Source: Phlebotomus papatasi
Taxonomy: Eukaryota; Arthropoda; Insecta; Diptera; Psychodidae
Direction: 5' to 3'
NCBI RefSeq assembly: GCF_024763615.1
Contig: NC_077222.1
Coordinates: forward strand, 112,005,417 to 112,069,416
DNA length: 64,000 bases
Positions 10,701-22,690 of this stretch are shown piece by piece. Made by a program: the position numbers and the translations under genes. Under the pieces are notes generated by a model that worked only from the letters and a program-made list of their open reading frames with translations, was not told where the DNA came from and ran no database searches. Positions within the stretch are counted from its first letter, which is position 1, and each line of letters starts with the position of its first letter.

Positions 10701-11268
10701 CCATCTCTTTTCAAGCGATTTCCATCTAAAGGATGGTGAAAGAACTTTCCTTTCCAATGGGGCCAGATTATTCTTTATCTTCAATTTTTTCAGGCGCATG
10801 TCTGACGGTCTTTTCTTGCGGATGTGTCGTGAGAGTGCTGAGAAATATCCGGAGGTGAAGTTCGAGGAGCGCTACTTAGATACAGTTTGCCTCAATATGG
10901 TGCAGGATCCACGTAAGTACGACGTCCTGGTGATGCCGAATCTCTATGGAGACATCCTCTCGGATATGTGCGCTGGTCTTGTGGGTGGTCTGGGTCTCAC
11001 CCCGTCCGGAAATATTGGTCTAAACGGTGCCCTGTTTGAATCTGTTCATGGAACTGCTCCAGACATTGCTGGCAAAGATCTGGCTAATCCCACGGCCCTG
11101 CTACTGTCGGCCGTGATGATGCTGCGTCACATGAATCTGAATAGTCAGGCAGATGCCATCCAGAAGGCCTGCTTTGAGGTCATTAAGGAGAGCAAGTATC
11201 TGACGGGAGATCTGGGTGGAAAAGCCAAGTGCTCGGAATTCACCAATGAAATCTGCTCCAAATTGTAA
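7708..11268 (+). CDS. IDH3A: Isocitrate dehydrogenase [NAD] subunit alpha, mitochondrial
   Basis: Five exons: 7708-7740, 8196-8363, 8428-8606, 8668-8883, 10794-11268; all introns are GT-AG and the joined frame is open for 356 residues. It encodes the catalytic alpha subunit of the TCA-cycle enzyme converting isocitrate and NAD+ to 2-oxoglutarate, CO2 and NADH in the mitochondrial matrix. Residues 1 to about 25 are Arg-rich and acid-free ([10 protein letters not shown], then GARGFAS), a typical targeting peptide. Family hallmarks are seen in order: [78 protein letters not shown] and [10 protein letters not shown]. Length is close to the human protein (366). An in-frame ATG at 7651 would add 19 residues, but it lies upstream of the E-box, so 7708 is preferred. 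Intron 4 (1.9 kb) contains a foldback element. Apparently intact. Confidence 0.96.
9643..10140. mobile_element. Foldback element in IDH3A intron 4
   Basis: 9643-9806 and about 9995-10140 are inverted copies rich in TTTCGTATTTTAC-type words; the segment around TCATACATTTTGTACAAAAATTGAAC is matched on the other arm. Each arm is itself built from short degenerate repeats of ACATTTCGTAT. The loop of about 190 bp has no ORF. The ORFs at 9655 (+) and 9923 (-) are translations of the arms, not genes. Confidence 0.7.
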
Positions 11269-11640
11269 AGTAGAATTTTGTGTTCTTCTCAATTTATTAG
11301 TTACCACAGGAAGAAAAAAAACGAATGAAATTCTTTGGCGTGACATCCACGAGTATTATAGAAGACAATGGGAGAAAAATCTCTCTCGGGAATAGTTGAA
11401 GACCTTAAGCAAAAAAAAAGTCCTTATTGTTTTGATAAGATTAAAACAACAAATACTATATTTTATTTATCATTTTATTCACCCTTTTTCTCTCTCTTTC
11501 TCTAGAGAGTAATTTCTATGACTCATTTCATTCTTTTTCTGCTCCTTTTATTTTAAAATATTCCTGTTACTTAAAAATTGCTTCAATTTGTTTTGCATCG
11601 AAGCAATAAAATCTAGGAAAAAACTCAACTCTGGCATCTT
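11269..11640 (+). other. IDH3A 3' untranslated region
   Basis: Follows the IDH3A stop codon. The first AATAAA is at 11605-11610, so a transcript end near 11630 is likely. Exact cleavage cannot be read from the sequence. Confidence 0.5.
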
Positions 11641-13908
11641 GGACTTGTATTGGTTTTGTTTTGAATGAACTTTACAAGATTACGAGAGTTGTTAGTTGGA
11701 CAAATATTATTTATTTAATCTGCAAGAATTTACTAAGAGTAGCAAAAGAAATGGCTTTAGATAGAAATATATTCTATTTGTGTGAGACGATAAAATAAAA
11801 ATCAAATTGTTATTTATTGATTTTACACTAAATAAAAAAAATATAGGCTCTATGACAGAAATATATTAAAAACTGTATTTATGCCAAAAGAACTCAAAAA
11901 ATCGTTTGAAAAACCAATAAAAAAAGAGAGAAAAAATCACCAGGAATTATCTTTCATTTTGGGTTATCTCATGAAGGAAATGATTTATCTCGTGCTCTCT
12001 CTCTCTCAATAACTCATCATTTCTTGTACCCTTTGCCCTTTCTTGTCCCGCAGCTACTCATCATTGGGAAAGCAGAAAACTGATATAAAGAACAATTCCA
12101 AAGGTCCCACCGTTTCTACTATCTCCATGCTTGACTAATATTTACAAAAAAATATAAGAACTAAAAGCACTAATTACTAATAATTTATACCACCCAAAAA
12201 AAAATAACAACAAAAATGTAACACAAAGAGACAAAAATTATTTATATCACAGAATTTCATTTTATCGCTTATCTTGGGGCTAACTAAGAAAATATTTAAC
12301 CGACTTCATGAAGAAATGCGCAATTAAGATGTTGGAGGAGAAAGCAATTTTGGGGTGGAATAGCGAAGAATAGTCTTCTCAAATAATCTCACGCTCTTTT
12401 AAGTATCAATTCTATTTATATGATGTCACGCAAAGCTGTTAAGATCACCTTGCGACTCATATGAATTATTTATTTCTCCTCCATTGAGCATTTAACAGTG
12501 CCTGGTGGATATTGTACGAAGTATCGAAATTTCGTTGTTTGCGTCAATTATTGTCGTATCTGTAATGATCTATTTTATGGTTTTACTTGTTTTGGAATTT
12601 AATCAATATATTCTTTCATTTTTTTTTTTGGTTCATTACATATTCATGATTCATAACATTAAAACAAATACGACAGATACGATTATGGTCGATAGAAACA
12701 ACGATTTAAAATGGAATGTTTTTTTTTAACTTTTTTTTAAATCAATTTTCAATTTGAATCTTTCAAATTGTTTAGATAGAAGCTTGAGCAGTTAAATGTT
12801 TGATTTAATTAAACTTCAAAATCCTTCTTAAAAGCTTAAAGGATGATGATGCTTCGAATTTTACATGAACACATTAAAATTTTCTCTTAAAGATTTCTAG
12901 GGAAATAATGCGAAATTTATTTTATGGTATAGCATGCAGTAAAAGTAAATTTATAAGTTTGACTATTCCACATTGGAAGTTTTACCATTTCTTCTTAGTA
13001 ATTTTTTTAGATACAAATTTTACTGTTTAAGTTTGAACATATTTTCCTGCCTGTAACTTTTCCACCAGTCATTGTTACTCAGGAATAATTGCACATTGTT
13101 AGAATGTTTACCAACAGATGATTTCCCCTAAAAAAAAAGTTATCCTTCAACTGAAAATGGGAAATTATAAAGGAAAAGTTTGTTACCGTTTGCCCACTCA
13201 AACAACCACTGAAACACCTTCGACTATAATCTTACAAATGAATGAAATAAGAAAATGAAAATCTTAATTATTCAGAAGGAAACTGAGCTTTCGCTACAAC
13301 AATAATGTCAAATTAATAATTCAAACAATTTTTCTCGCTTTATCAGCAATTTTCATCAACTCCTTCAATCACTGAACTTTTAATTTACGTTTTTACTATC
13401 AAATGTCTAGGACAATTCTGTAAAATGTTTGCTGGAGAAAGGTCTTCAGGAAGTATAATAGTAATCCTTTTTATTCATTTGATATTGTGTCTTTTAAATT
13501 TTTTTTTTAACATTTTCAAATGTATGTTTATTAGATTTAATTGTGAAAGCCATTAAATATTTTTTGGGTTTTCATATTTGTCCTTTAAATATTCTATTTT
13601 TATAATAACTTGACACTAGAATTTATATTTTTTTTGCTTTAATTTTTTTTTAGTAAATGTTTGTGAGTTCCTCACAAAACTTTTTATGTTTTATTTTAAA
13701 TGTTTATGCCAACATACTTTGCAAATTTTTAATCAACTCTTTTGGATTTATTTCTCTTTTTTCTCAAATAAAAATGTTAGAATTTTTGAAATTCTCTTTA
13801 CCACAGTCTTTAATCCCATTTTTTTCTATGTTTCTTGTTCATATTTCTCCAAATGACTTGGAGACACAATTCTTTATTACTTATTTTGAAATCCTTATAA
13901 GTAATGGC
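11641..13908. other. Intergenic AT-rich spacer
   Basis: Over 2 kb of AT-rich sequence between IDH3A and a cluster of small inverted-repeat elements. It has poly-T and poly-A runs but no supported gene; the ORFs at 12505 and 13657 are low-complexity and hydrophobic by composition. Confidence 0.5.
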
Positions 13909-14019
13909 CTCTACATACTAGAGAAATTTCTGTCCATATTGAAGTATTGAAGCAAATTCTCTATGCTTGAGTATAGGAAAAACTCTTGAATATGGACATA
14001 AATTTCTCTAGTGTGTAGA
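13909..14019. mobile_element. MITE, CTAGAGAAATTT family (copy 1)
   Basis: Inverted arms of about 35 bp: CTACATACTAGAGAAATT with GTCCATATTGAAG on the left and its complement (GAATATGGAC, TTTCTCTAGTGTGTAG) on the right. The arms match the second copy at 44461-44558. The ORF ending at 13950 runs into this element by chance. Confidence 0.75.
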
Positions 14020-14023
14020 CGCT

Positions 14024-14176
14024 ATAACACACAATAACTTTTGTTTTTAAAAATTATTTACGAAATTACGGATGAAAGTTAGTGAGATAAATAGAAGTGA
14101 ATTTCGCTCACTCTCTAATTAAAATTACAAAATAATGTTTATAACGTTCAGTGTTACATGAGCTACGCACAATAAA
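14024..14176. mobile_element. MITE, CACAATAACTTTTG family (degenerate copy)
   Basis: The left arm reads CACAATAACTTTTGTTT. The right end has CGCACAATA-type sequence on the other strand's pattern, with a gap in the arm. The core has the GTGAGATA and CTCACTCTC words typical of the family (intact copies at 32243 and 41014). It abuts the previous element directly. Confidence 0.55.
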
Positions 14177-14507
14177 ATATATATTTATTTATTTATTATG
14201 GATAATATTGGAAAAGTATAGCTTTTATGCTATGTGGTGTCATATAACAGGAAACATACGTTTGCGTTTTTCAAAACTTGTCACTTTTCCATCATATTAA
14301 TTACGGTTTTCTTCTATTTTTAACAGATGGATTTAGAAAACATTATCAGTACAAAATTGAAGTTTGAAAAAGTTATAGGTTTGTGTAGTAATCGTGTAAT
14401 CTGACGATAAATATAGATAGAAAATCGCACGATCTTGCGATCTTTAAGTAAGGAATCCCTTAATCTTTCGATTTTGTCGATTTGTATTTTTAGAATATTG
14501 ACTTAAT

Positions 14508-14726
14508 TAGGGGGAGGTGGGGCTACTTTGAGCTGTGAGGTGAGATTGTTATACGATTTTTCGCCTAATTCTAAATCAAGCTGATCCTTACAATTATTTT
14601 ATTTAGATCCATAGATGTTTTATCTATTTAAATTACATCATGTTTAAACTCAGTTTCCTTTAGAAATATGCGAAAAAATCGTATAACAATGTAGCCCACA
14701 GCTCAAAGTAGCCCCACCTTCCCCTA
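14508..14726. mobile_element. Inverted-repeat MITE, GGGGAA-ended (family B)
   Basis: Left end TAGGGGGAGGTGGGGCTACT, right end the complement (AGTAGCCCCACCTTCCCCTA). The arms continue through GAGCTGTG and ATTGTTATACGATTTTT, giving over 60 bp of inverted repeat. TA at both borders, no ORF. Confidence 0.8.
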
Positions 14727-14824
14727 CACCTTGGTAAATAACAAAAATAGACGAATATTATTATGTGTATACCATTAAAAAGCCCAGAAAAACTTTAGCT
14801 TTGTTAATATTTTTATGTTTCACT

Positions 14825-14925
14825 AAATGAGCGAAATCTTATTTTATTGTCTTGCTCACTCTCATGCGAAGTTTCGAAATTTTTTTTTACAAAACAGAAC
14901 TTATTGTGAGTTTGCCATCATTCTA
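14825..14925. mobile_element. Half copy of the CACAATAACTTTTG MITE
   Basis: Contains GCTCACTCTCATGCGAA, a TTTCGAAATTTT stretch and ACAAAACAGAACTTATTGTG, resembling the right half of the family at 32243 and 41014. The left half is missing or decayed. Confidence 0.4.
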
Positions 14926-15328
14926 TTTTTTTTTTAACTTAAAAAAAGTCATAAATTGCTTATCTCTCTTTGATCACTCAGTGATTTTTTTGCCTTGATC
15001 CGTTTCTTAATGTTCTTTTTCTTAAGATAAATTTAAGGAAATATGCATACTTTGTGTCTTTTTTTTTAATAATTAACCATAGGTTATACTGATGAAAAGG
15101 TTTTCTCTCATTAACCACAATTTGTTTTATTTATTTTGTTTTTAAATTAATATTTGGCAAATTTTACTCCTTTGGCTACATTTGATCTTGTTCTACAAAT
15201 TCACCATTTTAACATGCGCATTACAAATTGCATTTATCTAATAAAATAAGTTAAGATTAAGAGCCAAAAATAACACTTGCCTTTTCTTGATATTCTCAGT
15301 GACATTCCTCCATATCGTCTCCTTCCTT

Positions 15329-15334
15329 TTTATT
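15329..15334 (-). promoter_or_regulatory. Polyadenylation signal of the GRAM-domain gene
   Basis: AATAAA on the minus strand, about 220 bases beyond the stop codon at 15557-15559. It is the first canonical signal after the last coding exon. Confidence 0.45.
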
Positions 15335-15556
15335 TATAATTAGTCCACAAAAAGAGAAAGAATTCATATGAAGAAAATGCTTCTACTTTTCTTCATTTCT
15401 CACGCACGAAATTGAGAAAGTATTTTTGTTTTTCTTGAGCAATATCTATGTAAAACGTGGATCTTCTGCCCAATTTGACTAGTATCTGTTTAACATTATT
15501 TCATGTTCTTTTTTTTAATAAAAAATTAAGAAAAATCGAGGCCTGTAAATTGACAC

Positions 15557-18500
15557 TCATGTGGCTCCAGAATTGCCAGTTGTTGCCGGATCTGTTTCCA
15601 ATTTGTCATGAATGAGCGTCGAAAGTGTCTCGAGACTCTCTCTCACCTGGAAAGACGTTAAAAATTGAGATGTCTTACACAAAACATTTTAGAGACTTAT
15701 GTGTGCTAATTGATTTGGCAAAAAGCGTCAAAATATTATGTTGATTTTATGCCATATTTACCTTCACAATTTGATCTAAATTTGAATTTAACATCTTTTG
15801 TGCCTCCTCAAGGCTCTTTGATTGGAGCTCCTTCTGCCACTTTAAAACTTCAGCATAGAGTTCTGCGTCATCCTTGGTGCCAGACTGCAGACAAAGTTTA
15901 ATTTCAATTAAATTTCATTTAAGTTAAATAGGAAGTTTTTGAATTGAGTTTGAATATTGATTTCCAAAGCTACTTATCGATATTTTCAAGTTTGCTTACA
16001 AGTGTTTTCGTTTATTGTTTTTGATATTTTGGTCTTATCACAGCTCAAAATCGTCTGAATATATCAATCTAAGAGTATAGCGTTATTTCCAACGACTTCC
16101 TTCATAAATAAGTAAATTATGCCACAATTTTTGAACGCGTGCCGAACAATAGCATCATATTTATATAAATTTCTCAATCGATTAACAACAAATTCTTAAA
16201 AGACTTCTATTCTACATAAACTCAAGGTTTCCCCATAATTTTTGTTACAAATTGCTTATATCTCATTTATAATTCATTTGAGGGATGACAAGACATAAGA
16301 CATTCTGTTAATATTTTCTTGACCTGCATAAAGCGCTATTGGTTTTATTTTTAAATTCCGACTTAAGCGCCTCTGGGGATAATCGCAGAATCTTTGTATG
16401 TAAAGCAAACTTATAGTTCCTTAGTTCCTTGTCGCGAAATTTATCCAACGACCAATAATTTTCTTAAAATCACTTCAATTATAAGAATTCCTTTGGACAA
16501 GATAACTCAAAAGCTCTTCAAAAAGGTTACGTTGAGCCCACTGTCTTCAAATTAAAATCGAAAATCTCTCGCGATTCATAAATATTTACCATCTTTTGTG
16601 TATTTCTTTCGACATTGAAAATGAAAACGCCACTTAAGTGGTATATAAATACAATGCTGAGCAAGTACAAAAAAAAGGACCAAACTTTCTCCCATGAATC
16701 ACGCAAAAAAAAAGAAAGAAAAGTAAGAACTCACCCATTTATAGTCAAGTGTGGGGAATTCATTGGCTCTGGCCTGGATGTCGAGAATCCGGTAAAGGAG
16801 GAAGCCTGAGAAGATGGTAAGAATAACCGCCAGCACCATTCCCAAGTGGACAATGTGCAAATTTTTAGGCAGCTTGGGCCGCAATCTAGTCAAGAAGGAT
16901 TTTTTTGCCATAGTAGTCGCTGCAAGGGTTGGTGGAGGAGGGGCATGACGGAAAATCACAGGTTTAGGATTGCTGGACACAAGTGAAGGCATCTCGTCCG
17001 GCGGGAGGCCATCCACTACAGAAACTCCGGGTCTTTGCCGAGGAGCTGGATCGCTATTAGCTGAGGACTCCTGGATTTGCGTTGGACTCTCATTTCCGCT
17101 AACTGAGCAACTACTGTCCTCCTCCATGCTGCACTCAAACATTTCTGCATCTGGTGCTTTTGTGGCAGGAGTTTCTGGAGCTTCTTCAGCCGGAACAAGA
17201 GGCCTCCAAACACTAACCATCAGTCTGTAGGCAGCTTCGCGACTCATGAAGCTCCCAAAGACATGACGCTCATCACTTGTGGCCACTCCAACGGCATTTG
17301 GGATGATTTTTGCTGTCTTCTCCTTAGATATCTTTACCACAGACACAATTGGAATCAGGAGCTGAAAAATTGAAGTTATTCAAATAATCACATTATGGAA
17401 CAAGATGCAATTAATCTTTTATTATACAGTGTTGTATTTAGAAAGTAAATTGCAATTACGTGGCAATAATTATATGAATTAGCGAATTATTTCCTGATTG
17501 TATAAAGATTATGCAAAAACCGCAGAAAATCGTACATAAAGTTCACTTTGAAATACTTTTTTCATGTTTAGAAATCTTTCTGCTTGTTATCTCATGAAAA
17601 TCTGCAATTTTTCGCTCATATTCCTAAATAAACAAATTATTTATTGATACTTTCCATCTTGATTTTCTTTTTTCTTTTTAAATATGTTTCAAATTCATTA
17701 AGGCATAAATTTTAAAGACGAAGAAGTGCTACAATTCACAAGTTCAAGAATTAACATATTACAGGAGGGGATGGACAGGGGTGGAGGTAAAGTGGCCTAA
17801 TTATTTATGAATATCAACTAATAAAGGGGAAGACTTGAAGATCACGAATTGATATCTCTTACCGTGTGGCTTATAACTCCAGAATAAAAATATTAAACCT
17901 AAAATTATTCTAAGATGGTATTTTTTTTTCAACAAAATGCGTAAAATTTTTGCCCGGGTCACACTTGGCCTAAAAACACTTCCAAAAATCAAAAAAAAAT
18001 CTCCAATCCTTTAAAAAAAAAGAAAACGTGAACGTGAAGTTGTTAGAGGGAATAGGAGATATAAGTAAAATTAACATTTCTAAAGAATATACATGTCAAT
18101 ATCTCTTACTTCTACCATTTGATCTCTAAACCAAAAACATCCAGGAGAAGCAAACGGACGAAAATCGAAGCAATATTTTTACAATCTTTAGGTTCTAATA
18201 ATTAAGCTTAAATTCGATTTCAATGGTACTGGAAATCGGAGATATGTAACAGAAAATCGAGGAACTAATTGCTATCCTTTAAAGTTCGAACAAAAAAGAA
18301 CTTAAGAAATACTTACTTTTGTCACAAAGCCAAAAACATTTGAGTAAAATGCAAAATAATTATCGGTTATGTATAAATGTCCTTGTAAGAGGATATCACT
18401 AACGAGTGCACAGGAAAAATCTATAAGAATTAAAAAAAGAAAGATTTATTAAAGGAAAACTTTTTTCTGAATCTCTAAGCAACTTACAATTAATCACATG

Positions 18501-18726
18501 TTCATCTGTGGAAACTTGCTGAAAATGTCGATGGAATTTCTTCTGACGTGAGCTACTCAGCTCTTTTCTTTTCTTCTCTTTGCCAGCATCTTTACCACTC
18601 CCTGTACTTGTCTCCTTCTCACTTCCGCCACCACCGGCTCCCTTCAGCTGCTGATTGGGACTCACGCTGCGCAGATTGTTCGCCACCGTGCCAGCTCCTG
18701 ACGGCGTCAACTGCTGCCTCACAGAT
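15557..18726 (-). CDS. GRAMD2-type GRAM-domain membrane protein, shared 3' exons
   Basis: Five minus-strand exons in frame: 18726-18488, 18420-18317, 17361-16735, 15884-15762, 15646-15557. With the first exon at 25660-25778 the product is 433 residues. Order of parts: a Ser/Gly-rich low-complexity region; a GRAM domain (about 104-209) with FHRHFQ, the YFSCALVSDILLQG strand, NYFAFYSNVFGFVTK and KEKTAKIIPNAVGVAT; an acidic/Pro-rich linker; a transmembrane helix (about 322-349); and a short C-terminal coiled coil beginning YAEVLKWQKEL. This order and length match vertebrate GRAMD2A/GRAMD2B, ER-anchored proteins that contact PI(4,5)P2-rich plasma membrane. The sterol-binding VASt/ASTER domain of GRAMD1 proteins is absent. 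Exon 1 of this set could instead begin at 18717. It is fed by several alternative 5' exons. Role at ER-plasma membrane contacts is inferred from the family. Confidence 0.9.
16735..17361 (-). CDS. Largest exon: second half of GRAM domain, linker and TM
   Basis: This 627-bp exon begins right after a TTTTTCAG acceptor and reads LLIPIVSVVKISKEKTAKII, the C-terminal GRAM strand and helix. It then encodes about 110 residues of acidic, Pro/Ser-rich linker and ends with the membrane helix LHIVHLGMVLAVILTIFSG and DYKW before a GTGAGT donor. Phase 0 at both ends. Confidence 0.9.
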
Positions 18727-19229
18727 CTTCACGCCAAAGATGGCAATTAAAGTAAAAAAAAAAAAATAGAAAGAGAAAATGATCAATTAACCAATTATGT
18801 ATTTTTACAGCAGAATAGCGTAAAATATAATTTTGAAATAAAATTCATTTATATGCAGAAAAAATCAAGTTCAAATTTTTGACTGAATTTCAAACATGAT
18901 TATGTCTTAAATGTTTTTAATAATAGACGCTGAATAAAAAACAAAGATAGTAAATTATGAAAAAATATGCACCCTGAAATGTTACGTAAGTTGTATAATA
19001 AATAATTATTTTGGAATATGATGTGTACTTTATTTAATACCTAACGATATTCATTTGAAAAAAATTAGACCATTGTGCTTACAGTTAGTAATCGAAAATT
19101 GTATGGGAAAATTTAATATGTAAATTTTCAATAATATTTTTAGCAGAAATCGGAACTATTCTGATTGCAATGAATATGTTAGTGAACGAAAATCTTACAG
19201 GAAAAAATATGTATATAATCTCTGATAGC

Positions 19230-19800
19230 ACAAGGTCGCTTTCTGCGCCACATCTGGGTATTATAATAGCTAAAATTGCTAAGGAGATCAGGACTAATTT
19301 TTGCAGATTAGCAGAGAAATAATTATTATTCTTCTGTAACGATATTAATAGAGGTAATAAAATAGAAGAGAAATTTCTGAAAATTGGTTCACATCAGGAC
19401 TCCATATGCCCTGATCCAGTCTTCGGAGTTAAAAGAGAAATATGGAAAGATTATTTCTAATATATTACAGGAATAGAGCTTACAGCACTTTGGAATAAAG
19501 TAAAAAGTTGTAGTCAACTTCTGGTAAATTTCAAGAAGGGGAACTTTTAGGAATTTATACAGGACATTGGCTAAATTTACATTTTTCAAAGTTAGGTATT
19601 AATATTACCTCAACTTGAAGAGATTCTGGAGAGAGTCTGGAAACAGTAGAACATATTTTATATTAATGTTCCAAATTCTCAAGACAAATAATTAAGGTCT
19701 TTCAGAAAGCAGCTTTGACATTGGAGGATGTCAAAAGAGCGGAGGTTCAAGATATTCTGCAGTTCAGCTAGTTTTTAAAAGAATTGTAGTAAAGTTTTTT
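19230..19800 (+). repeat. Non-LTR retrotransposon relic, RNase H / C-terminal region
   Basis: Across frames one reads LLGIYTGHWLNLHFSKLGI, then a Cys-poor gap and ETVEHILY followed by CSKFSRQ. This corresponds to the end of the RNase H domain and the zinc-like motif of I/Jockey/R1-type elements, whose usual form is LTGHCRLNRHLHKMG then C-C-ETPEHILCEC. 19380-19470 is also similar to 63890-64000. Stops and missing Cys show it is dead. Confidence 0.55.
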
Positions 19801-19864
19801 AGGGTAGACATAACGGGTTCAAATAAAGCCTAAGTGTCTGTCTGCAGCTCACAATTTTCTAATT

Positions 19865-20000
19865 ATCAGGAAGATTTTCGCGATCGATTTCAAAGCTCTC
19901 CAAGACAAGGTCCTGAGTTTTTTCAGCTACCTTGTCCTAGGACTGCCCCAAGGTCGACGCCTCCTCACACACAATAGCTTGCATAACTTGTAAAATTCTG
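19865..20000 (-). repeat. RTE-like retrotransposon 3' fragment
   Basis: On the minus strand it contains TATGCAAGCTATTGTGTGTG, GAGGAGGCGTCGACCTTG, CCTAGGACAAGGTAGCTGAA and AATCTTCCTGA. This is the order seen in the 22246 and 24564 copies. Non-coding now. Confidence 0.65.
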
Positions 20001-21498
20001 TATATGTCATCAGTAATACTAAACATAAAAGAGAATATTTTTTTTAGTTACGGGTCCATCTGGAAGATGATTGCCCTGGAGAATATTTTAGACCTACACT
20101 CCACAACTTATGCATTTTATTATAAGACGACACCTATGATAAGATTTATAAATGAAACTCCGCCACCGCACCGTCGCAAAAATCTCAATTTATTACATTA
20201 AAAATATGTATTGCACTCTGACCAATACCACATTAATATTTAATATGTGTAGGAAATCTTTAGTTGAAGAAACCATAGCGTGTAATAATTTATTGAATAC
20301 CACTTTGCAATTGATAGATGCATTATCTATTAGATTTTCTGCATCACACTAAATTTAAATTGACTGACACAAATATAAATGGGCATTTTATTAATTGATT
20401 GCAATTTGTCAGTTTAAATTCCAAGAGGTCTCAGCTACATTTACCCCCAATTTCCCTCAGCGCATTCTTGTACAGCCGATCACAAAATAAAAATACCGAC
20501 ATAATATCAATTTATGTCTTTTTTTTCACCTGCAGAGAAAATTATTAAGAAGAAAATTTCACGCATAGATAAAGAGTCACAGAAATTGAACAGCTGTGTA
20601 CACTTTGAGCAAACTCTTGGAAAACCTTTTGAGTGGGACTCGCAGGTGTTTTGTGTGATAAGAGATTATTTGTGGGTATTTTAGCAAAATATGAAAAAAG
20701 CTTTCAGATTCATCTTCAAACATTATCTCGTTCAAATTAAAATAACAACAGAGTTTTAAACGTGAAGTATACATGTCGAATATATTATTACATAGTGACA
20801 GTTAAACAACTTTTAATGGTTAACAAAAGCTTTATCACATGCTCCCTAATTTTAGGTCATCTATATCTGAAATTTGACAAATATCAACTCAGTTTGATGA
20901 TAACAATTTTGAGGAGGAAAAGATACGTCTAAAGTTAACGCACGCTGTTTTCCCGCCTTTTTTTCACCCACACTAAAATTAATTGCGATAAAGGTGTACG
21001 GAAAGCACAAATAAATGCCAAATGGTTAGAGTATTAAACTTAGAGAGTAATGAAAATTAATTCATTGAGGAGCTAAAAATACGAATTCAACAACTTTCCC
21101 ACTAACACAGAATTCGCCAGTTCATTGAAATATGAGGAAACTTTTGAATTGAAATGTGATAAAAATTTCATATCATTTTACACTAATGTCTCTTAAGCCA
21201 TAAAGGAAGACAAAAAGAAATTTTCAGCTTGAATAAATATATTAGAAAAATTTCTCAATGAAATTTAGTGAGAAAATTGTGTTAAAAAAACTGATGTGAC
21301 ATTGTTGGGGTAACTTTGCAAAAACGATAAATTACGTGATGTGAAATGCAGATCTATCTGAGATGTGATATACTCACACACCTTATTAGTATTAGGCTGT
21401 ATTTTGAAAATGTGAGCATATAAATTCTGATGTTTGATATTGTAGTTGTCTCAGAAGTAACATAACAAATTGGTGTACTAAACAAATTTGATGTACTA

Positions 21499-22223
21499 CA
21501 CAGTAAAAAAATTTACAACCACTACGATTGGTAATTTTTGCACGAGCGCTATGGTTGTAAATTTTGTGTATTGGAAATGTTGTGTATTGGCAAAGTTGTG
21601 TATTTTCAATTTTATAAAATGGCTTCCTGTCTATAATTTTGATTGTAGAGCAATTTTGTTCGGTTTATTTGTATTATCTGTGATATGTCTCGGTATTAAA
21701 CTAAGAAAAAAAAGAAAAAAAGAATAAAAAAAGGAAAAAAAAATAAGAGAGAGTCTGAGACTTGAACCCATAATCTTTGTGTTGATGGTCTCGTGTTTTC
21801 TGCCTGCGCTACCGACTTGCTTACTTCTCTTCAGCAAATGGCCAAGAGTTGCATCGTCAATTTTTCTAATTTACATGATGCTTCCTCTGTTTTCTGTTAT
21901 TACATAATTATTCCTAATTTTTTACGACTGAGGCACATTTTAAGAATCCAATGAATGATTCCAGAAGACAATTAGGCAGTTAAAAATGCAAAATCTATCT
22001 GAAATCTTAGAAAAATTGCAATAGTAAGCAATGGAATTTTGACAGTTCTCACACAAATTTTCCAATACACAAATTTCCTTACACAATACATAATTTTACT
22101 AGCATTATGTTAGTATCGTACTACGAATATGATAGTAATTTTACAATTTACAACCATATTGCTTGTGAATTTACACAACTTTTCAAATACACAACTTTAT
22201 TTCTCACACAATTTTTTACTGTG
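21499..22223. mobile_element. 725-bp DNA element with CACAGTAAAAAA ends
   Basis: The left end CACAGTAAAAAAATTTACAA and right end AATTTTTTACTGTG are inverted. TA lies outside both ends. Just inside each end there are several direct copies of a GTGTATTG / ACACAA-type motif, pointing in opposite directions at the two ends. It carries a tRNA-like segment (21757-21837) but no transposase, so it is non-autonomous. The ORFs inside are chance. Confidence 0.65.
21757..21837 (-). repeat. tRNA-like pol III promoter sequence
   Basis: On the minus strand AGTCGGTAGCGCAGGCAG resembles an A box and GGGTTCAAGTCTC a B box, about 40 bases apart. The outer arms do not pair into a clean acceptor stem. It is best read as a tRNA pseudogene or SINE head inside the DNA element rather than a working tRNA. 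Confidence 0.5.
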
Positions 22224-22244
22224 TATATATATATATATATATAT
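22224..22244. repeat. (TA)n microsatellite
   Basis: Short uninterrupted TA run between the end of the 725-bp element and the retroelement fragment. Confidence 0.9.
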
Positions 22245-22245
22245 G

Positions 22246-22470
22246 AAAGATTCCCCAGAAAAGCTATGCAAGCCATTGTGAGGAGACCTCGGCTTCGAGG
22301 CAGACCTAGGACAAGGTGGCTGAATCAAATTCAGAATCTTGCCTTGGAACGCCTCGGGATCGAACTCGAACATCTTCCTGAAGTGGCGGAGGACCGACAG
22401 GCGTGGGCTGCTAGATTGGATGTCATGGGCCCGCGACCCCAATAGGGATAAGCGGTTGAAAATGAATGAA

Positions 22471-22472
<2 letters not shown>
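22246..22472 (+). repeat. RTE-like retrotransposon 3' end with C-terminal ORF
   Basis: Best preserved copy of its family here. It reads AMQAIVRRPRLRGRPRTRW, LERLGIELEHLPEVAEDRQA and ends GPRPQ before a stop at 22443-22445, then GGGATAAGCGGTTGAAA and a GAATGAATGAA tail running into a TA microsatellite. The GRPRTRW...DR-AW ending with a very short 3' UTR and simple-repeat tail fits RTE/BovB-like elements. 5'-truncated, so not mobile. Confidence 0.75.
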
Positions 22473-22473
<1 letters not shown>

Positions 22474-22543
<70 letters not shown>

Positions 22544-22558
22544 ATATATACATATAAT
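22474..22558. repeat. (TA)n microsatellite at retroelement tail
   Basis: About 60 bp of pure TA followed by TG/TA mixed repeats, directly after the GAATGAATGAA tail. The minus-strand ORF of alternating Tyr/Ile at 22197-22553 is a translation of this repeat. Confidence 0.9.
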
Positions 22559-22564
22559 GTTTTT

Positions 22565-22690
22565 TCAGACGGTTTAATCTTTCGCCCCGTACGTATCTTA
22601 AACTCGCAACTGTGATATTCGAAACAGAAATCTCACCGTGGAAAAGCCGATCGCTCTTACCAATTACACCACGAAATCTCCTACACTATA
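22565..22690 (-). repeat. tRNA-derived SINE-like sequence
   Basis: On the minus strand GTGGTGTAATTGGTAAGAGC is a good A box region and TGTTTCGAATATC resembles a B box, spaced like a tRNA. The 3' part does not close a cloverleaf. Likely the head of a SINE or a decayed tRNA copy. Confidence 0.45.

Noticed and set aside
22197..22553. ORF of alternating Tyr/Ile
   Set aside because: Translation of TA microsatellites on both sides of a retroelement fragment.
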